Shown here: positions 1-5,847 of the stretch, piece after piece | How positions within the stretch are numbered: position 1 is the stretch's first letter | Layout: every line of letters begins with the position of its first letter | Assembly (NCBI GenBank): GCA_003585735.1 | Contig: NQOH01000002.1 | Coordinates: forward strand, 84,884 to 96,124 | Origin: Gardnerella kenyensis | GTDB taxonomy: Bacteria; Actinomycetota; Actinomycetes; Actinomycetales; Bifidobacteriaceae | Direction of reading: 5' to 3' | DNA: 11,241 nt | The notes under the pieces: model-generated | Databases searched by the model: none | The model's input: only the letters and a program-made list of their open reading frames with translations | Told to the model about the DNA's origin: nothing | Program-made: the position numbers and the translations under genes

Positions 1-16
1 CCCTAGTAGTTCAATT

Positions 17-538
17 ATGAAATACGAATGGCGTAATTCTAGTTCGTTAGACGTAGATCCTTTGCTTGGATTGCATATGATTATTGTTGCTTTGCGAAGT
101 GGAGTTTCTATTCCGCGCGCGCTTGACGCAGTTGGAAGCGTGCTGCCGGGCGGTTACGGAATATGGCTGTGCAATGTTTCAAATGCTTTATTATTGGGGG
201 ATTCTTGGCATGAAGCATGGTCTGAAACTTATGTGCATAATTTGAAACCTGAACAAAATAAGAAAAGTAGTAAATATGCAAAAAATGATGAGATAGATTC
301 TTCAACAATATTGGCTAATTGGCTTAGTATGGCGCTTTATGAATCTTGGTGCCGTGGTTCTTCTCCAGTTCCTGTATTGTCTGCTCTTTCAGAACATTAT
401 GAGCAAACTATGGCAAATGTTGCTAGGCAAGAAACTTCCAGATTGTCTGTGCGATTGCTTCTTCCGGTTGGTTTGTGCTTTTTGCCGGCCTTTATGTGCA
501 TTGGTATTTTTCCTACTGTTGCATCGTTTATGCATTAA
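17..538 (+). CDS. tadC: TadC-like type II secretion F-domain membrane protein (Tad pilus), possibly 5'-partial
   Basis: This looks like the inner-membrane platform protein of the Tad/Flp pilus machine, which works with TadB and the TadA ATPase to assemble Flp pilin. Seen: a T2SF-like helical pattern, with LHMIIVALRSGVSIPRALDAVG near residues 19-40, a second helical part with the family-like LALxxSxxxG spacing around residues 100-125, then ARQETSRLSVRLLLPVGLCF leading into a hydrophobic C-terminal membrane segment (about 147-172). Downstream lie flp, tadE and tadF, which matches the tadZABC-flp-tadEF order known in bifidobacteria. The ATG at 17 has no ribosome binding site before it and the frame is open to the window edge, so the true start may lie upstream. 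TadB is the main alternative; position next to flp favours TadC. Confident of the family, less so of the letter. Confidence 0.75.
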   Translation: MKYEWRNSSSLDVDPLLGLHMIIVALRSGVSIPRALDAVGSVLPGGYGIWLCNVSNALLLGDSWHEAWSETYVHNLKPEQNKKSSKYAKNDEIDSSTILANWLSMALYESWCRGSSPVPVLSALSEHYEQTMANVARQETSRLSVRLLLPVGLCFLPAFMCIGIFPTVASFMH

Positions 539-562
539 TAGTTAATGGCTAATAGTTAATAG
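535..562 (+). repeat. Four tandem 7-bp units (TTAATAG type) at the tadC stop codon
   Basis: The units read TTAATAG, TTAATGG, CTAATAG, TTAATAG head to tail. The tadC stop codon TAA (536-538) lies inside the first unit. The array supplies stop codons in several frames just after tadC. It is short and in AT-rich DNA, so it may be simple replication slippage. Confidence 0.6.
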
Positions 563-585
563 TTTGAAAAATTAAAAATTTGTTG

Positions 586-599
586 TTTCTAAAAAGAAA
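586..599 (+). other. Weak AT hairpin in tadC-flp gap
   Basis: TTTCT and AGAAA are perfect 5-bp inverted arms around an AAAA loop, followed by the pyrimidine-rich TCTTCTT. The stem has only one G-C pair, so it is at best a weak terminator or attenuator between tadC and the pilin gene. Confidence 0.2.
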
Positions 600-638
600 T
601 CTTCTTATAAATGAATATTTTCTAGGGTTAATTAGCTT

Positions 639-647
639 TTATCCACA
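639..647 (+). promoter_or_regulatory. Single DnaA-box-like 9-mer
   Basis: TTATCCACA is an exact match to the classical DnaA box. It stands alone: no second box, AT-rich unwinding cluster or dnaA/dnaN gene is nearby, so this is not an origin. It could be a DnaA titration or regulatory site in front of flp, or chance in AT-rich sequence. Confidence 0.3.
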
Positions 648-695
648 ATGCAAATTTTTTATTGGAGATTGCGCATTAGCTTGTAAAAATATTAA

Positions 696-714
696 TATCC
701 GAAAATTTCGGATA
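696..714 (+). promoter_or_regulatory. 19-bp perfect palindrome upstream of flp (candidate operator or RNA hairpin)
   Basis: TATCCGAAAATTTCGGATA has 9-bp arms around a central A at 705 and ends 23 bp before the flp ATG and just before its ribosome binding site. A possible promoter lies directly upstream (TTGGAG at 663-668 and AAAAAT at 685-690, spacer 16), so the palindrome would overlap or follow the transcription start. That position fits a repressor operator. In RNA it would form a stem with almost no loop, so a DNA-level role seems likelier. The regulator is unknown. Confidence 0.5.
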
Positions 715-737
715 CGTGAAGGGAAAGGTACAAGATT

Positions 738-1013
738 ATGGTTGGGATGATGCAAAAACTTGCTACAAGATACTACGTGTCTATGTTGCAAGTAGATGAA
801 CAATTAGAATCAGTTGAATCTCTTTTACGGCAAAAAAGTAATGGATGCTCTAGCAATCTTAATAAACGGGATTCTGGTGCTGTAACTGCTGAATATGCAG
901 TTGTTATTATTGCTGCTACTGGGTTCGCTGCATTGCTAGTTGCTATTTTGAAGTCAGGCGAAGTGCGTAAAACTTTGACTGATTTGGTGAAAAAAGCATT
1001 GAAAATTGGTTAG
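738..1013 (+). CDS. flp: Flp-type prepilin (DUF4244-like), major Tad pilin
   Basis: This is the small structural subunit of the Tad pilus: made as a precursor, cleaved by a TadV-type prepilin peptidase and polymerised on the cell surface. Seen: 91 residues, a charged leader, then the type IVb cleavage motif G47-AVTAEY (Glu at +5, Tyr at +6), followed by a hydrophobic helix (about 54-69) and a short charged tail. The predicted mature form is about 44 residues. The ATG at 738 follows GAAGGGAAAGG (718-728) at good spacing; ATGs at 747 and 750 are alternatives. The leader of about 47 residues is long for an Flp protein. It lies between tadC and tadE, as in bifidobacterial tad loci, and has its own upstream region with a palindrome. 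Confidence 0.8.
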   Translation: MVGMMQKLATRYYVSMLQVDEQLESVESLLRQKSNGCSSNLNKRDSGAVTAEYAVVIIAATGFAALLVAILKSGEVRKTLTDLVKKALKIG

Positions 1014-1059
1014 TTGATTTAATTGATTCATGTGTTAAATCTAGTGAAATGAGCCTACG

Positions 1060-1434
1060 ATGCGAAAAATTATTGTGTGTAAGCGACGGTTGCGTGTTGT
1101 TAAAAAAGATTCTGGCGCTGTAACTGCTGAGTTTGCTATTGTTTTGCCATGCGCATTAGTAATTGTATTAGTGTTGCTTGGTTTGGGTAGAGCAGTTGTT
1201 TGCGCAATGAATTGTCACGATGCTGCAGCGCAAGTTGCATATTATATGGTTACTCATCACAACGATAAAGCTGCAGCAAGTATTGCTCAACGAGTTGCAG
1301 GATCGGGCGCTTCTGTAAAAGTAAGCAAAAGCGGAAATGTGGCAAATATTGTTGTGAAATGTCCTCTTATTCCAGATCCTCTTCACATATTGCCGCCTTT
1401 GGTGGAAAGTCATGTAAGTCAGGTTTTGGCATGA
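1060..1434 (+). CDS. tadE: TadE-like pseudopilin
   Basis: This is a 124-residue minor pilin-like protein of the Tad system, thought to be processed like Flp and needed for pilus assembly. Seen: a basic N-terminus, then DSGAVTAEF (residues 17-25), which gives a G19/AVTAEF prepilin cleavage site, then a strong membrane helix (about 26-48) and a small outside domain. The block DSGAVTAE is identical to that in Flp. The start at 1060 has only a weak ribosome binding site (GTGAAATGAG), so coupling to flp, which ends 46 bp upstream, is likely. The stop overlaps the start of the next gene as ATGA. Confidence 0.8.
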   Translation: MRKIIVCKRRLRVVKKDSGAVTAEFAIVLPCALVIVLVLLGLGRAVVCAMNCHDAAAQVAYYMVTHHNDKAAASIAQRVAGSGASVKVSKSGNVANIVVKCPLIPDPLHILPPLVESHVSQVLA

Positions 1435-1838
1435 GCGAGCGTAACTTTGTAAAGCATCCAATAATTTTTGCGCGTAAGCTAAGGAATAAGGCTGACTGCG
1501 GTTCTGGCACGGTGCTTGGCATAGTGCTTGTAATCGCAGTCTGCGTTATGCTTGTGATTTCGGCGATTTTGGGGCATGTGTTAAGTGTTAAACATCAAGC
1601 TTATGCTGTAGCTACAGCTGCAGCATTATCTGGAGCTTCCGCACTGCAACGCATGGAACCAAATGCTTGTAGTATTGCTAGCCGTACTGTTGTTTCAAGT
1701 CGTTTAAAAATGAAATTTTGTACGTCAACTAAAGATGACGTAACTGTACGTGTTACAGCTCCTTTGAATATTCCTTTTGCACCAAGCGTAGAAGTAGCAG
1801 CGCGAGCAGGCTTGGAAGATTGTGATAAATCGCACTGA
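1431..1838 (+). CDS. tadF: TadF-like protein (Rv3654c-type TadE-like family)
   Basis: This is a 135-residue single-pass membrane protein, probably the last component of the Tad operon. The start is set at the ATG at 1431 because it overlaps the tadE stop (ATGA), a common coupled arrangement; the longer frame from 1359 would add 24 residues inside tadE with no pilin-like content. Seen: a short basic N-terminus, GSGTVLG (24-30), a membrane helix (about 28-50), an alanine-rich helix (about 58-72) and a small outside domain. GSGTVLG followed by the helix resembles the actinobacterial Rv3654c family. Unlike Flp and TadE it has no Glu at +5 after the glycine, so ordinary prepilin cleavage is doubtful. 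Confidence 0.72.
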   Translation: MSERNFVKHPIIFARKLRNKADCGSGTVLGIVLVIAVCVMLVISAILGHVLSVKHQAYAVATAAALSGASALQRMEPNACSIASRTVVSSRLKMKFCTSTKDDVTVRVTAPLNIPFAPSVEVAARAGLEDCDKSH

Positions 1839-1888
1839 AAAGTGCTTTTTACGCAAAAAGACGGGTGGCGGATGCTGCTAATCTGAAA

Positions 1889-1894
1889 TAAAAT
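1889..1894 (+). promoter_or_regulatory. Possible -10 element for dnaX-recR
   Basis: TAAAAT in the 94-bp tadF-dnaX gap fits the TAnnnT pattern, 38 bp before the dnaX ATG. No clear -35 box is present at 17 bp. This is a weak call that only suggests dnaX need not depend on the tad promoter. Confidence 0.25.
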
Positions 1895-1932
1895 ATACGG
1901 GGAAATAGTTAGCTCGCGGTAGGTTAGAAAAC

Positions 1933-4266
1933 ATGGCACTTGCACTGTATCGTAGGTATCGTCCTGACACTTTTGATGGTGTTATTGGACAAGATCAAGT
2001 TACCGTACCTTTATCTAGGGCGTTAGACCAAGGCAAAATTACGCATGCGTACTTATTCTCAGGCCCTCGCGGGTGCGGTAAAACAAGTTCTGCACGTATT
2101 TTGGCGCGTTGCATTAATTGCGAGAAGGGTCCAACTTCGCATCCTTGTGGTGAATGCCAAAGTTGTAAAGATTTAGCAACTGGCGGCCCTGGCTCTATTG
2201 ACGTTGTAGAAATAGATGCTGCAAGCCATAACGGTGTTGATGACGCTCGAGAACTTCGCGAGCGCGCTGGTTTTGCTCCTGCGCGTGATCGATACAAAAT
2301 ATTTATTCTCGACGAAGCTCATATGGTAACTCCACAAGGCTTTAACGCATTGTTGAAGATTGTTGAAGAGCCTCCTGAGCATGTGATGTTTATTTTTGCA
2401 ACTACTGAACCCGATAAAGTTATTGGAACTATACGTTCACGCACTCACCATTATCCGTTCAGACTTGTGCCTCCGGAAGTAATGAGCCCATATATTGAAG
2501 ATATTTGCAAGAAAGAAGGCATTGCTGCCGAGCCGGGTGTTTTGCGTCTTGCCATGCGCGCCGGAGCTGGATCAATGCGAGATACGCTTTCTGTGCTTGA
2601 TCAGCTTATGCTTTGTGCTGTAGATGGTTCTATTTCATTAGATTCAGCTGTAGCATTGCTCGGATTTACTCCTAGCGCATTAATCAGTGAAGCTATTGAT
2701 GCGCTTATTGAGCACGATGGTGCCGCAATATACGATGTAGTGCGTCGTGTTGTTGTTGGCGGTTACGATACTCGCAAGTTTATGGAAGATTTACTTGGGC
2801 GCGTTCGTGATTTGCTACTTATTGTGTCTGCTGGCGCTAATGCTGCAGCCGATTTTCTTAATGATATTGCTCCAGACGATTTGGAATCCTTAAAAAGACA
2901 GTCCACAAAAATGTCTTTATTTGATTTATCTCGTATGGCTCAAACTATTAATAGTGCATTAAGCGGCATATCTAGCGCAGTTTCACCACGTATGAATTTA
3001 GAAATTTTGGTTGCGCGTTTGCTTGCGGACAGTGAAATTGAATCTTCGCGCACAAGCGAAATTAATACCAATTCTGCTAATTTCAGAGCAAACTCATCTT
3101 CAAATCAGCAAAATCCTGCTACTGCTACTACTCAACGTAATGGTTTGCAAAATAAAGCTGCATCTTCTGGCGGGCATTTTATAGGCTCCCAAAGCAATAA
3201 AAAAATAGAAGAGGCTAAGCTAAGCCAAGCACCTAGCGTTAAAGAAGCTAATTCTACTGCAGAATCCCAAAATAATGATTCTAAAGATGTGAACAAAATG
3301 TGGGATGAAGTAGTTGCGAAATTGCCTGAAGACGTTCGTGAATATGTTACGAGCGAGTATGTGCCTAAAGTGCAGCTTGCTTCTGTTAAACCAGGACGGC
3401 AACATTTAGTTTTGACTTTTAACGAGCCAATAAGTCAGCATGCGTTTGCGCTCGCAGTTTGTACAACTTCGCCTTACGATGGTCAAAAAGTGCCAAAAGT
3501 AGTAATGAGCGTAGTTAAAGAAGTGTTTGGTGATCAAGTAATGATTGCTCCGGCTCCTGTTGCTGCTAATGGTGAAAAAGTTGAGTCTGTTGCAAGAATG
3601 GATCCTCAGAGCCTCGCTAAAGTTAAGCGTGATATTTTATTGCGCAAAACTGGCATAGCTACTGGTTTTAGCGCAAAAAATGATTCCAATAGTGATGGTG
3701 CGAACGAAAGCTCTTCCAAAGAAAAAGCATCTTCGGATTTTCAGAAAACTGATGGCTCCGCAGCGTCAGTAGATTCTAATAATACTGCGGAAGGTTTAAA
3801 GCAAGAAGTTGCTTTACCAGATGCTGAAGATGATGCTTGGGCAGAGATGTCGTCTGTTCCTATTGCTGATGTTATTAGCCTTAAAAATTCTGCTCAACCT
3901 AAGGATTTTGCGCAATCAGTAGAAGCAACATCGCAAACGCAGCCTGCAGCACAAACTAAGCCTGCACCGCAAACGCAATCACCTACAGTATATTCTGCAA
4001 AAACTTACGAATCTGCTTCTAGCACGCAACTTGATCAAAATAATCAGGATTCGCAACAGGCTGAGCAAATTCAAGAAATACCATCAGGTGGAGCTTCTGA
4101 AGATGAGTGCTCAATGGATGATGTTTCGTTAGAAGTTGCAAATTCTGTAAGCGATGATGAGCTTAAGCAAATGTTTGAAGTAAAAACTGTTGAAGAATTT
4201 GCTGCTAGCGATCCTAAAAATCCAAAAAATGTAGCCGCTAATACAAGCAAAAAGCAAGAGGAGTAA
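1933..4266 (+). CDS. dnaX: DNA polymerase III subunit tau (gamma/tau), clamp loader
   Basis: This is the AAA+ ATPase of the replicative clamp loader; it opens and loads the beta clamp with delta and delta', and its C-terminal part normally tethers polymerase and helicase. Seen in the 777 residues: RRYRPDTF at 7-14, Walker A GPRGCGKT (44-51), a zinc knuckle with Cys63, Cys72, Cys75 and Cys78, Walker B FILDEAH (124-130), and a sensor/arginine-finger SRT motif (169-171), where E. coli has SRC. The ATPase and collar domains end near residue 370. A Ser/Asn-rich linker follows, then a folded block (about 455-545), then a long low-complexity acidic and Gln-rich tail with QTxP repeats (about 668-685). 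A seven-A run at codons 423-425 could yield a gamma-length product. recR follows 6 bp later. Confidence 0.97.
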   Translation: MALALYRRYRPDTFDGVIGQDQVTVPLSRALDQGKITHAYLFSGPRGCGKTSSARILARCINCEKGPTSHPCGECQSCKDLATGGPGSIDVVEIDAASHNGVDDARELRERAGFAPARDRYKIFILDEAHMVTPQGFNALLKIVEEPPEHVMFIFATTEPDKVIGTIRSRTHHYPFRLVPPEVMSPYIEDICKKEGIAAEPGVLRLAMRAGAGSMRDTLSVLDQLMLCAVDGSISLDSAVALLGFTPSALISEAIDALIEHDGAAIYDVVRRVVVGGYDTRKFMEDLLGRVRDLLLIVSAGANAAADFLNDIAPDDLESLKRQSTKMSLFDLSRMAQTINSALSGISSAVSPRMNLEILVARLLADSEIESSRTSEINTNSANFRANSSSNQQNPATATTQRNGLQNKAASSGGHFIGSQSNKKIEEAKLSQAPSVKEANSTAESQNNDSKDVNKMWDEVVAKLPEDVREYVTSEYVPKVQLASVKPGRQHLVLTFNEPISQHAFALAVCTTSPYDGQKVPKVVMSVVKEVFGDQVMIAPAPVAANGEKVESVARMDPQSLAKVKRDILLRKTGIATGFSAKNDSNSDGANESSSKEKASSDFQKTDGSAASVDSNNTAEGLKQEVALPDAEDDAWAEMSSVPIADVISLKNSAQPKDFAQSVEATSQTQPAAQTKPAPQTQSPTVYSAKTYESASSTQLDQNNQDSQQAEQIQEIPSGGASEDECSMDDVSLEVANSVSDDELKQMFEVKTVEEFAASDPKNPKNVAANTSKKQEE
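3199..3205 (+). promoter_or_regulatory. A7 tract, candidate slippage site in dnaX
   Basis: In frame the codons read AAT AAA AAA ATA GAA. Adding one A leads to AAT AGA AGA GGC TAA (stop at 3216-3218, about 428 residues). Losing one A, or adding two, gives TAG at once (3206-3208; about 424-425 residues). The phase is not the E. coli A-AAA-AAG heptamer, so transcript slippage is more plausible than tandem ribosomal slippage. A small GGCT/AGCC stem can form at 3213-3226. Confidence 0.35.
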
Positions 4267-4272
4267 TAAACA

Positions 4273-4881
4273 GTGCATAATGCATCGTCTTATGATGGCG
4301 CTATTGGTCGTCTTATTGACGCGTTTTCTAAACTGCCGGGCATTGGCCCTAAAGGCGCTCAGAGAATTGCTTTTTACTTGCTATCTGCTCCTGATTTAGA
4401 AACTCAAGAGCTGATTGACGCTATTAATGAAATGAAATCAAGCGTTCGTTTTTGCGATATTTGCGGCAACGTGTGCGAACAAACGCCTTGTGTTATATGT
4501 GCGGATCCGCGCAGAGATCATAGCAAAATTTGCGTTGTTGAAGAGCCTAAAGATATTATGAGCATTGAGCGCACGCATGAATATACAGGCGTTTACCACG
4601 TTCTTGGCGGATCTATTAATCCAATGGCAAACGTGGGGCCTGGAGATTTAGCTATTACGCAATTGCTTGAGCGTCTTAAAAATCCTCAAGTAAAAGAAGT
4701 TATTCTTGCGCTTGACCCAAATATTGAAGGCGAAGCAACAGTTACGTATTTGGCGCGTTTGCTTGATCCTCTTGATATTAAAGTTACGCGTTTGGCAAGT
4801 GGTTTGCCTGTTGGTGGCGATTTGGAATATGCGGATGAAATAACGCTCGGTCGCGCTTTTACTGGCCGTCAAACTGTGTAA
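4273..4881 (+). CDS. recR: Recombination mediator RecR
   Basis: RecR acts with RecF and RecO in the cytoplasm to load RecA at gapped DNA during recombinational repair. Seen: 202 residues, normal for the family; a helix-hairpin-helix at LPGIGPKGAQRIAFYLL (21-37); a four-cysteine zinc finger C61-x2-C64-x8-C73-x2-C76; a Toprim domain from ICVVEEPKD (86-94) to about 180, with E90 and the LDPNIEGEAT block (147-156); and a conserved GLPVGGDLEYAD-type C-terminus (177-188). The start is GTG at 4273, with GAGGAG (4258-4263) at the very end of dnaX as its ribosome binding site. The 6-bp gap makes it an operon with dnaX, an arrangement common in bacteria. Confidence 0.96.
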   Translation: MHNASSYDGAIGRLIDAFSKLPGIGPKGAQRIAFYLLSAPDLETQELIDAINEMKSSVRFCDICGNVCEQTPCVICADPRRDHSKICVVEEPKDIMSIERTHEYTGVYHVLGGSINPMANVGPGDLAITQLLERLKNPQVKEVILALDPNIEGEATVTYLARLLDPLDIKVTRLASGLPVGGDLEYADEITLGRAFTGRQTV

Positions 4882-4947
4882 TATTTGAGTTCTTAGCTTG
4901 CAAATCGTTAATAATTGCGAATAATAGGGCACAGTTGATAGGCTAAT

Positions 4948-4980
4948 AGCAAACCAAAGATTTGGCGTATTTTATTTGCT
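4948..4980 (+). other. Nested inverted repeats in the aspartokinase leader
   Basis: AGCAAA (4948-4953) pairs with TTTGCT (4975-4980) and encloses CCAAA-GA-TTTGG (4954-4965). The region lies in the 130-bp recR-aspartokinase gap, 31 bp before the TTG start. It could be a leader RNA structure, an operator, or a weak terminator for recR; no T-run follows. It is too small and unlike a lysine riboswitch. Confidence 0.3.
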
Positions 4981-5011
4981 TATCTGTATCGACATGAGCA
5001 AGGGGTAAAAA

Positions 5012-5776
5012 TTGGCGCTTATCGTACAGAAATATGGTGGCTCTTCTGTATCGGATACCGATGCCATACAACGCGTTGCTAAACGTATTCTTGCTACAAA
5101 AGCAGCGGGTAACGATGTTGCAGTAGTTGTTTCAGCAATGGGTGACACTACTGACGATTTAATTGATCAAGCAATGAGCGTGAATGCGCATCCTCCTGCT
5201 CGCGAGATGGACATGCTTATGACAGCGGGTGAGCGTATTTCTATGAGTTTGCTTGCAATGGCTATTCATGCTCAAGGCTCGCACGCCTACTCTTTTACCG
5301 GTTCGCAAGCAGGTTTTATGACCGACACGAAATTTGGTGCAGCTCGTATTCGCGCAGTCAAACCAGACCGTGTCCGTCGTGCGCTTAGTAAGGGAAGCGT
5401 TGCGATTGTTGCCGGGTTCCAAGGAATTAGTGAAATGGGGGATGACACTACTCTTGGTCGCGGAGGTTCAGATACTTCAGCAGTTGCTCTTGCAGTTGCT
5501 TTAGGAGCTGACGTTTGCGAAATTTACACAGATGTTGATGGTGTTTTCACAGCGGATCCGCGTATTGTTCCAACTGCTAAACGAATCCCAGTTATTGATT
5601 ACGATTCTATGCTTGAAATGTCTTCATGCGGTTCGCGCGTGCTTGCGTTGCGTTGCGTTGAGTATGCGCAGCGTTTTAGTATGCCTCTTCATGTGCGAAG
5701 CTCATTTTCGCGCAGGAACGGAACTCTTATTGTTCCGCGTGATGTAGATCCGCATACTTTACCTAATTTGAGTTAA
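5012..5776 (+). CDS. lysC: Aspartokinase, catalytic subunit (no ACT domains)
   Basis: This enzyme phosphorylates L-aspartate with ATP to give aspartyl-4-phosphate, the first step towards lysine, threonine, methionine and diaminopimelate. Seen: 254 residues covering only the amino-acid kinase fold, with KYGGSS at 7-12, TAGERIS (71-77), GRGGSDTSA (149-157), and IYTDVDGVFTADPRI (171-185) for nucleotide and metal binding. It ends at HVRSSFS plus a short tail, where actinobacterial aspartokinases of about 420 residues continue into two ACT domains; those are encoded by the next gene in another frame. The start is TTG at 5012 with AAGGGG (5000-5005) 6 bp upstream. An alpha subunit lacking its own regulatory half would depend on the separate ACT protein for feedback control. 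Confidence 0.95.
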   Translation: MALIVQKYGGSSVSDTDAIQRVAKRILATKAAGNDVAVVVSAMGDTTDDLIDQAMSVNAHPPAREMDMLMTAGERISMSLLAMAIHAQGSHAYSFTGSQAGFMTDTKFGAARIRAVKPDRVRRALSKGSVAIVAGFQGISEMGDDTTLGRGGSDTSAVALAVALGADVCEIYTDVDGVFTADPRIVPTAKRIPVIDYDSMLEMSSCGSRVLALRCVEYAQRFSMPLHVRSSFSRRNGTLIVPRDVDPHTLPNLS

Positions 5777-5790
5777 TTTTAAGTATTAGA

Positions 5791-5822
5791 AAATAAGCAA
5801 GTATAGTCGGTAAATAAGCAAG
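5791..5822 (+). repeat. Two 11-bp direct repeats, AAATAAGCAAG, 21 bp apart
   Basis: Exact copies lie at 5791-5801 and 5812-5822 in the 71-bp gap between the aspartokinase and ACT genes. The 21-bp period equals two turns of DNA, which would suit side-by-side protein binding. A chance local duplication is equally possible. Confidence 0.45.
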
Positions 5823-5847
5823 AAAATAGAAATTAAGGGCGGTAATA

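Noticed and set aside
1359..1430. ATG 1359 as start of the tadF-like gene
   Set aside because: It would lie deep inside tadE and add a Ser-rich stretch with no family likeness; the ATGA overlap at 1431 is a typical coupled start.
1839..1932. 4.5S SRP RNA next to dnaX, or a terminator at CTTTTT-ACGC-AAAAAG
   Set aside because: The conserved SRP RNA tip (GGAAGCAGC type) is absent. The hairpin is nearly all A-T with no T-run behind it.
3674..3679. Six-A run later in dnaX as a second slippage site
   Set aside because: Runs of six A occur many times in this window, so it is not distinctive.
4882..5011. Lysine riboswitch before the aspartokinase gene
   Set aside because: The 130-bp gap is too short and lacks the multi-helix core and conserved junction sequences of that riboswitch.
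5777..5847. Broken (frameshifted) single aspartokinase gene
   Set aside because: The gap has a proper stop, 71 bp of noncoding sequence, a ribosome binding site and an ATG, and both halves keep intact motifs, so two real genes fit better.
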